Assembly (NCBI GenBank): GCA_030691865.1
Contig: JAUYDL010000013.1
Span: forward strand, 1-25,028
Reading direction: 5' to 3'
Length of the DNA: 25,028 bases
DNA from: Candidatus Omnitrophota bacterium
GTDB lineage: Bacteria; Omnitrophota; Gorgyraeia; Gygaellales; Profunditerraquicolaceae
In this document: positions 1 to 4,175 of the stretch, one piece after another
Layout of the letters: the number at the start of each line of letters is the position of its first letter
Numbering within the stretch: the first letter of the stretch is position 1
Notes under the pieces: model-generated
The model's database searches: none
What the model was told of the DNA's origin: nothing
What the model saw: the letters and a program-made list of their open reading frames with translations, nothing else
Position numbers and translations under genes: made by a program

Positions 1-338
1 CCATGCAAAAGGCGGTTGCGGAATTGGCCCAACAGCTGACACCCAGAGAATTAAAACGTGCATTTGTGCTTATTGACGGTAATATGCGTCTTAAACTAGA
101 TTTGCCTTATCAGAGTATTGTGGGAGGGGATGGCAAATCACTAAGCATTGCCGCCGCGAGCATCTTGGCTAAAGTGCGGCGGGATCAGATTATGGCCGTT
201 TATCATAAAATTTATCCGCAATACGAATTTATTAAACATAAAGGTTATCCTACGCAGTTGCATCGGGCTATTTTAAAAGTTAAAGGGCCGATCGCTATTC
301 ATAGAAAGAGCTTTTTAAGGTGCCTGCAGGAAATTTAG
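1..338 (+). CDS. rnhB: Ribonuclease HII, C-terminal part (5' truncated by window edge)
   Basis: RNase HII cuts the RNA strand of RNA/DNA hybrids and starts removal of misincorporated ribonucleotides in the cytoplasm. About 111 C-terminal residues are visible; full proteins are near 200, so the N-terminal Asp-Glu catalytic pair lies before base 1. The visible part carries the family motifs LIDGN, KSLSIAAASILAKVRRD and the C-terminal HKGYPT...GPIAIHRKSF block. Reading is continuous from the edge, so the in-frame ATG at base 3 is probably internal. The end overlaps yraN by 19 bases; rnhB-yraN pairing is common in bacteria and supports both calls. Confidence 0.93.
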   Translation, partial: MQKAVAELAQQLTPRELKRAFVLIDGNMRLKLDLPYQSIVGGDGKSLSIAAASILAKVRRDQIMAVYHKIYPQYEFIKHKGYPTQLHRAILKVKGPIAIHRKSFLRCLQEI

Positions 339-700
339 AATTCGGAAAAGCTGCTGAAAATGCAGCCGCCAAGTTTTTAAAAGCCAAAGGATATAAAATC
401 CTCGAGCGCAACTATAAAAATAAACTTGGCGAAATTGATATTATTGCACAGCAAGAGGGTGTTATCTGCTTTCTAGAGGTTAAGGCCAGGCATTCTCTTA
501 ATCTGGGAGTTCCTCAAGAAGCAGTCTCTATCAGCAAACAAAGGCAGATCTCTAGGGTTGCGGTTTATTATTTAAAGTCAAACAACCTACTAGAACGCCC
601 AGCACGTTTTGATGTGCTTGCGCTTTTGTATGTAAATAGTCAACCAGAGATAACTTTAATTACGGATGCCTTTGAATTAAGCGCAAACTTTACAGTTTAA
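320..700 (+). CDS. yraN: YraN/UPF0102 family nuclease-like protein
   Basis: This 126-residue protein belongs to the UPF0102 (YraN) family, which has a restriction-endonuclease-like fold and no firmly assigned role. The core motifs are visible: GEID at residues 37-40 and FLEVKAR at 51-57, giving the D/E...ExK arrangement (E38, D40, E53, K55) of PD-(D/E)xK nucleases. The start is a GTG at 320 inside the end of rnhB; no in-frame ATG lies nearby and the N-terminal FGKAAENAAAKFL segment matches the family start. Translation is probably coupled to rnhB. Family membership is secure; the biochemical role is unknown. Confidence 0.88.
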   Translation: MPAGNLEFGKAAENAAAKFLKAKGYKILERNYKNKLGEIDIIAQQEGVICFLEVKARHSLNLGVPQEAVSISKQRQISRVAVYYLKSNNLLERPARFDVLALLYVNSQPEITLITDAFELSANFTV

Positions 701-704
701 AATT

Positions 705-1268
705 ATGAAATATAAAACTCAAAGCCTGGCTAAATATTTAAATGATCTTGCCGCAAGGCTTCCTGCTCCGGGAGGTGGTTCGGCAGCGGCTTTAAATGCG
801 GCTATGGCGGTTAGTTTAGTGAGTATGGTGGTTAATTTTACTTTAGGTAAACCCAAGTATGCTGTTTTTGCGAAAGAATTAAAGGCAATATTAGTTAAAT
901 CTGAAAAATTAAGAAAACATTTCTTAGATCTGGTGGATTTGGATGTGTCGGCTTATCAGTCCAAAAGTATTAGAAAGGCATTGGCAATGCCGCTGCGCCT
1001 GGCTAAGCTCTGTTGCCAGGCAGCTAAATTGTGTCCACCACTGATCAAGAAGGGTAATGTTAATTTAATCAGTGATGTTGCGGTAAGTGCGGTTTTTTTA
1101 GAGTCAGCTTTTGTTGCTGCCTGTTTTAATGTAGAGATAAATTTAAAAAGTTTGGCTGATACCAAATTTACTCAAGAGGTCAGGAAAGAGCTGAATCAGA
1201 TGTATAAAAGTATTCTTAAGATTCGCAAAAACACGGAGGATGGCGTTGGCAAAATTATTAGAAGGTAA
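705..1268 (+). CDS. fchA: Methenyl-THF cyclohydrolase / formiminotransferase-cyclodeaminase family protein (FchA)
   Basis: Proteins of this family hydrolyse 5,10-methenyl-THF (FchA of acetogens) or cyclodeaminate formimino-THF. Recognised by PAPGGGSAAAL at residues 21-30, the LVDLDVSAYQ segment, and the C-terminal KKGNVNLISDVAVSA and NVEINLKSL blocks. At 187 residues it is shorter than usual (about 200-210): the stretch between DVSAYQ and the following helix lacks roughly 20 residues, including the LPK.TEEEK loop seen in relatives. It overlaps folD by 29 bases, so cyclohydrolase rather than cyclodeaminase activity is the likely role. With FolD missing its cyclohydrolase lysine, FchA may be the only cyclohydrolase encoded here. 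Confidence 0.87.
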   Translation: MKYKTQSLAKYLNDLAARLPAPGGGSAAALNAAMAVSLVSMVVNFTLGKPKYAVFAKELKAILVKSEKLRKHFLDLVDLDVSAYQSKSIRKALAMPLRLAKLCCQAAKLCPPLIKKGNVNLISDVAVSAVFLESAFVAACFNVEINLKSLADTKFTQEVRKELNQMYKSILKIRKNTEDGVGKIIRR

Positions 1269-2085
1269 AATTGTCGCGGATAGGATTAAAGACAAGCTTA
1301 AGGCTAGCGTGCTGAGCTTAAAGCAGGCTCCGGTTTTAGCTAGTATCTTAGTGGGAGACGACCCTAGCGCAATGGCTTATGTAAAATCTCAAGCTAAAAT
1401 CGCGACTAGCTTAGGGATAACCTATAATCTGCATCAGCTCGCGGAGAGCATCTCTGAGGATGAATTAATTGATTTTGTGCTTAAACTTAATGCTGATGTT
1501 TCGGTTAACGGTATCATTGTGCAGATTCCCCTTCCGCAAGATATTAACTATATGAAAGTATGTGAGTTTATCCTGCCAAATAAGGATGTTGAAGGAATGC
1601 ATCCGACGAATATCGGTAAGGTGCTTTTTGGGCGGGTTAGGATTGTGGCTTGTACAGCTAATGCCGTAATGGAGTTATTAAGTTTTACCGGTATAGATTT
1701 GTATGGGAAGGAAGTGGTAGTTGTCGGGCATAGCGAGATTGTGGGTAAGCCGCTCGCGCTTTTGTTATTAGAAAAATTTGCTACGGTAACTGTCTGTCAT
1801 ATCGGCACCAGCAAGGCAGGCAAGCTTGAGGAGCATGTGAGAAGGGCTGAGATACTTATTGTAGCTGTTGGTAAAGCCGGTTTAATCAAAGGCGATTGGA
1901 TTAAAGAAGGGGCAATTGTTATTGATGTCGGCATAAACAGGGTTGGCGATAAAATCGTAGGTGATGTGGAGTTTGCGACAGCCGCTAAACGCGCCTCCTG
2001 GATTACTCCTGTGCCGGGAGGGGTGGGCCCGTTAACTGTAGCTATTTTAATGCGCAACCTGATCGAGGCAGCCCAAGCGCAGTAG
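1240..2085 (+). CDS. folD: Methylene-THF dehydrogenase FolD, cyclohydrolase lysine replaced by Gln
   Basis: FolD normally catalyses both 5,10-methylene-THF dehydrogenation and methenyl-THF hydrolysis. Family signatures are clear: GIIVQIPLP (Q95), the Rossmann loop VVGHSEIVGKPLA, DWIKEGAIVIDVGINR and TPVPGGVGPLTVA. The catalytic YxxxK motif reads YVKSQ at 47-51, so the lysine (K54 in E. coli, K56 in human MTHFD1) is Gln51. The folate-site KDVDG motif reads KDVEG, with Glu118 for Asp. Loss of this lysine is known to abolish cyclohydrolase while sparing dehydrogenase in related enzymes, so this FolD is inferred to be a dehydrogenase only. A GGAGG at 1235-1239 abuts the ATG at 1240 but is ideally placed for the in-frame TTG at 1246, which may be the true start. 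Confidence 0.92.
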   Translation: MALAKLLEGKIVADRIKDKLKASVLSLKQAPVLASILVGDDPSAMAYVKSQAKIATSLGITYNLHQLAESISEDELIDFVLKLNADVSVNGIIVQIPLPQDINYMKVCEFILPNKDVEGMHPTNIGKVLFGRVRIVACTANAVMELLSFTGIDLYGKEVVVVGHSEIVGKPLALLLLEKFATVTVCHIGTSKAGKLEEHVRRAEILIVAVGKAGLIKGDWIKEGAIVIDVGINRVGDKIVGDVEFATAAKRASWITPVPGGVGPLTVAILMRNLIEAAQAQ

Positions 2086-2117
2086 TAATGTTCTTTTAGA
2101 TTTTTGAGAGCGTCTGC

Positions 2118-2292
2118 CTTGGTTTGTTCTTCGCCCGGGGCGCTTTCCTACGCCTAGAGGGCGTAGGATTGACGCTCGGGTCGGCTGCGTCGCTCCCCAG
2201 CACTAATTTTTATAGCATTAGTAGATATAATAAATTAGTGCTGGGACCGTGACCGCTCCTGGCCTCCACGCCCGGCTCAGAATCAAACCAAG
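2118..2292. repeat. Palindromic element A: closed multi-branch inverted repeat downstream of folD
   Basis: An outer stem pairs 2118-2130 with 2279-2292 (CTTGGTTTGTTCT against AGAATCAAACCAAG, one bulge) and continues through the GC-rich block near 2135-2142 with 2270-2276. Inside are a hairpin CCTACGCC/GGCGTAGG (2147-2154 with 2160-2167), a 5-bp GACGC/GCGTC stem (2171-2175 with 2187-2191) and a perfect 14-bp stem (2196-2209 with 2232-2245, CCCAGCACTAATTT arm). No coding sequence or T-tract follows. It may be a miniature palindromic repeat or a structured RNA; the sequence alone does not say which. Confidence 0.75.
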
Positions 2293-2322
2293 TCATCGCT
2301 AATGATATATTAATTTACAAGA

Positions 2323-2489
2323 TTTCCGGCTTTTGCTGGAGGCACAATTAGAAGATTTTCGGCAACAGTGTGCAAGGAATTACGTCGAGCGTAGGCTGTG
2401 TCCTTTTAGCGTAAGGATCATAGCCGTAGCGAGACGTAAGCCGCGAGCACATCAGCGAAAATCTTCGTGCCGGAAGCAAGAGGCGGAAA
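2323..2489. repeat. Palindromic element B: ~167-bp imperfect long hairpin
   Basis: The left arm 2323-2373 is imperfectly complementary to 2447-2489; shared blocks include TTTCCG, GGCAC, GAAGATTTTCG and TGTGC. Nested inside is a second stem pairing 2380-2405 with 2413-2439 (TTACGTC...TCCTT against AAGGA...GACGTAA). Nearly the whole segment folds back on itself around a loop near 2406-2412. It lies 26 bases after element A and 12 bases before the dead metF start. Together A and B account for most of the 416 gene-free bases after folD; the remainder (2086-2117, 2293-2322) is AT-rich with nothing recognisable. Confidence 0.75.
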
Positions 2490-2501
2490 GCTTGATAAAA
2501 T

Positions 2502-2540
2502 ATGACTTTTAAAGAAAAAATACAGGCAGTAGATATTTAA
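2502..2540 (+). pseudogene. Remnant duplicate of the metF 5' end
   Basis: Bases 2502-2529 match the first 28 bases of metF (3306-3333) at 27 of 28 positions; the only difference is AAA versus AAG for Lys4. The reading starts MTFKEKIQA as in MetF, then diverges and stops after VDI at 2538-2540. This copy follows element B and probably marks the original metF start; the block from 2530 to 3333 then looks inserted, restoring an intact metF start on its right side. Confidence 0.85.
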
Positions 2541-2583
2541 ACAGATAACTTTATGTGCTATACTTTAAAGGGAAAGAAAAAGG

Positions 2584-2612
2584 TTGACGGTGTTAGGATT
2601 CTATGTTATAAA
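2584..2612 (+). promoter_or_regulatory. Predicted sigma70-type promoter for small RNA / NYN / metF unit
   Basis: A -35 box TTGACG (2584-2589) and a -10 box TATAAA (2607-2612) are separated by exactly 17 bases. Transcription would begin near 2619, about 30 bases upstream of the terminator hairpin. The boxes lie inside the putative insertion, so the cassette brings its own promoter. Confidence 0.72.
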
Positions 2613-2618
2613 AATACT

Positions 2619-2679
2619 ATCATCCCAGTGAGATCTCGTATCTTGCTGGCCCCGAACTTCTCGTGAGTTCGGGTTTTTT
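2619..2679 (+). ncRNA. Predicted ~61-nt two-hairpin RNA upstream of the NYN nuclease gene
   Basis: Between the promoter and the terminator run lie two hairpins. The first pairs 2625-2634 with 2640-2649 (CCAGUGAGAU with AUCUUGCUGG, including two G-U pairs) around the loop CUCGU. The second is the terminator hairpin, whose loop UCUCGUG holds the same CUCGU. No open reading frame is evident in it. It could be a stand-alone small RNA, a type III antitoxin-like RNA, or an attenuator leader for NYN-metF-acsB. The 5' end is inferred from the promoter. Confidence 0.6.
2651..2679 (+). terminator. Rho-independent terminator
   Basis: An 8-bp perfect stem CCCGAACT/AGTTCGGG (2651-2658 with 2666-2673) with a 7-base loop is followed at once by six T residues (2674-2679). 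It ends 8 bases before the NYN start codon, so transcripts of NYN-metF-acsB must read through it or start later. Confidence 0.88.
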
Positions 2680-2687
2680 ATTATCCT

Positions 2688-3299
2688 ATGAATAGAATAG
2701 CTTTTTTTGTGGATGGTTTTAATCTTTATCACTCCTTAGATTCCAATTCTTCCTATTACAAATATAAATGGCTTAACCTTAATAAACTTGCCCATTGTTT
2801 TGTTACCTCACATGATAAAATAGAGAAAGTATTTTATTTCACTACTTACACTACTTGGGATCAGGTTAAATTGGTTAAACATCAGATATATATAAGGGCG
2901 TTGCAGTCTGTGGGTACCGAAGTAGTTTTTGGCGCTTTTAGATATGTTGATAAAACCTGTAGAATTTGCCACAAACAATATAAAACTTTTGAAGAGAAAC
3001 AAACAGATGTTAATATCGCTATTAAACTTTTTCAAACTGCAGTCCAGGATTTATGGGATACCGCAATAATTATCTCTGGAGATAGTGATTTAATTCCAGC
3101 CATACAAGCTGTAAAGAGCACCTTTCCCGCTAAACAGATTGGTTTAGCAATTCCAATAGGAAGGCGGGCTGAAGAGTTAAAACAGGTGGTAAATTTTCAC
3201 ATGAAATTAAAGGAAAAACATCTATCTACCAGTCAATTTGAAGATGTGATAACTATAGACGGTGGTGTCAAGTTAAGTCGTCCTAGTACTTGGCGATAA
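2688..3299 (+). CDS. NYN-domain (LabA/DUF88-like, PIN-fold) putative RNase
   Basis: The 203-residue protein has the acidic motifs of NYN domains: FVDGFN at 7-12 (D9), EKQTDVNIA at 103-111 (D107) and SGDSDL at 130-135 (D132, D134). These are the metal-binding residues of the PIN-like nuclease fold. A CxxC (C91, C94) sits just before the second motif, a layout I associate with a widespread subgroup often misnamed 6-hydroxy-3-succinoylpyridine hydroxylase. The first 120 bases are about 29% GC by hand count against about 43% for the start of metF, and no Shine-Dalgarno sequence precedes the ATG. It lies between two copies of the metF 5' end, just after a small RNA-like leader and terminator, and stops 6 bases before metF. 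An RNA substrate is expected from the family; the target is unknown. Confidence 0.85.
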   Translation: MNRIAFFVDGFNLYHSLDSNSSYYKYKWLNLNKLAHCFVTSHDKIEKVFYFTTYTTWDQVKLVKHQIYIRALQSVGTEVVFGAFRYVDKTCRICHKQYKTFEEKQTDVNIAIKLFQTAVQDLWDTAIIISGDSDLIPAIQAVKSTFPAKQIGLAIPIGRRAEELKQVVNFHMKLKEKHLSTSQFEDVITIDGGVKLSRPSTWR

Positions 3300-3305
3300 T
3301 GAATT

Positions 3306-3333
3306 ATGACTTTTAAGGAAAAAATACAGGCAG
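3306..3333. repeat. Right copy of 28-bp direct repeat (5' end of intact metF)
   Basis: These are the first 28 bases of metF and match 2502-2529 at 27 of 28 positions. The two copies flank an 804-bp unit (2530-3333 counting one repeat) that contains the promoter, RNA, terminator and NYN gene. Confidence 0.85.
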
Positions 3334-4175
3334 GGAAATTTTTGGTTACTTCTGAGGTTGGCCCGGATAAAGGGATTCATGTTGATAGGTTATTGCAGGA
3401 CGCCGAGCTTATTCGCACCAAGGTAGATGCGATTAATGTTACGGATTTACAGAGCTCAGTAATGCGCCTAGGGTCATTAACCGTAAGTTTTCTGCTTAAG
3501 CAAAAGGGTTTTGAGCCGATTTATCATTTAACCTGCCGTGACCGTAACCGCCTGGCCCTGCAATCAGATCTGCTTTCTGCTGCGGCTTTAGGAATTCAGA
3601 ACATTCTCATTGCCACCGGAGACCATCCTAGTTTGGGGGATCATCCGCAGGCCAAGCCGGTTTTTGATTTAGACTCAGTACAATTATTACAGGTGGCCAG
3701 GAAATTAGAAACCGGTTTTGATATGCAGGATAATAAACTAGAGGGTAATCCGCCAAAGTTCTGTGTTGGCGCAGTAGTTAATCCCGGCTCAGACCCGTTA
3801 CTCCCGCAGATCATGAAGATGGAGAAAAAAATTGCCGCCGGAGCTGAATTCTTCCAAACGCAGGCAGTTTTTGATATAAAAACCTTTGAGAACTTTATTT
3901 CTAAGATTAAACATGTTAAAGTTCCGATTATAGCGGGTATTGTTTTGTTGAAGTCCGCAGGCATGGCTCGTTACATGAGTAAAAATGTTGCCGGGATTAC
4001 TGTGCCGGAGAACTTGATTCAAGAGATGCAGCAAAGTAAAGATAAAGTGGCTACTTCCATAGAGATTGCCAGCCGTTTAATTAAGCAATTAAAACCTATG
4101 TGTCGGGGGATTCACATTATGTCCATTGGCTGGGATAAAATTGTGCCCAAGGTTTTGGAGGCGAGTGGATTATAA
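3306..4175 (+). CDS. metF: 5,10-methylenetetrahydrofolate reductase
   Basis: MetF reduces methylene-THF to methyl-THF, the methyl donor for the Wood-Ljungdahl methyl branch and for methionine synthesis. The 289-residue TIM-barrel protein shows the N-terminal TSEVGPDKG (catalytic Glu17), HLTCRDRNR, and the flavin-site ATGDHPSLGDHP (D106). C-terminal blocks include AEFFQTQAVFD and CRGIHIMSIGW. Its stop shares one base with the acsB start (TAATG), indicating translational coupling and a role in acetyl-CoA synthesis. The start lies 6 bases after the NYN stop without a clear ribosome site, so translation may depend on NYN translation. No metV partner gene is in the window. Confidence 0.95.
   Translation: MTFKEKIQAGKFLVTSEVGPDKGIHVDRLLQDAELIRTKVDAINVTDLQSSVMRLGSLTVSFLLKQKGFEPIYHLTCRDRNRLALQSDLLSAAALGIQNILIATGDHPSLGDHPQAKPVFDLDSVQLLQVARKLETGFDMQDNKLEGNPPKFCVGAVVNPGSDPLLPQIMKMEKKIAAGAEFFQTQAVFDIKTFENFISKIKHVKVPIIAGIVLLKSAGMARYMSKNVAGITVPENLIQEMQQSKDKVATSIEIASRLIKQLKPMCRGIHIMSIGWDKIVPKVLEASGL

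Noticed and set aside
2100..2500. CRISPR array in the repetitive-looking gap after folD
   Set aside because: The repeats are inverted, not direct with regular spacers, and no cas genes are nearby.
2537..2564. Second promoter (TTAAAC, 16 bases, TATACT) upstream of the cassette promoter
   Set aside because: The -10 is good but the -35 is poor, and the TTGACG-17-TATAAA promoter just downstream is much stronger.
3641..3964. Long antisense open frames in metF and other genes
   Set aside because: They are frame shadows of well-recognised genes, with no family motif or ribosome site.
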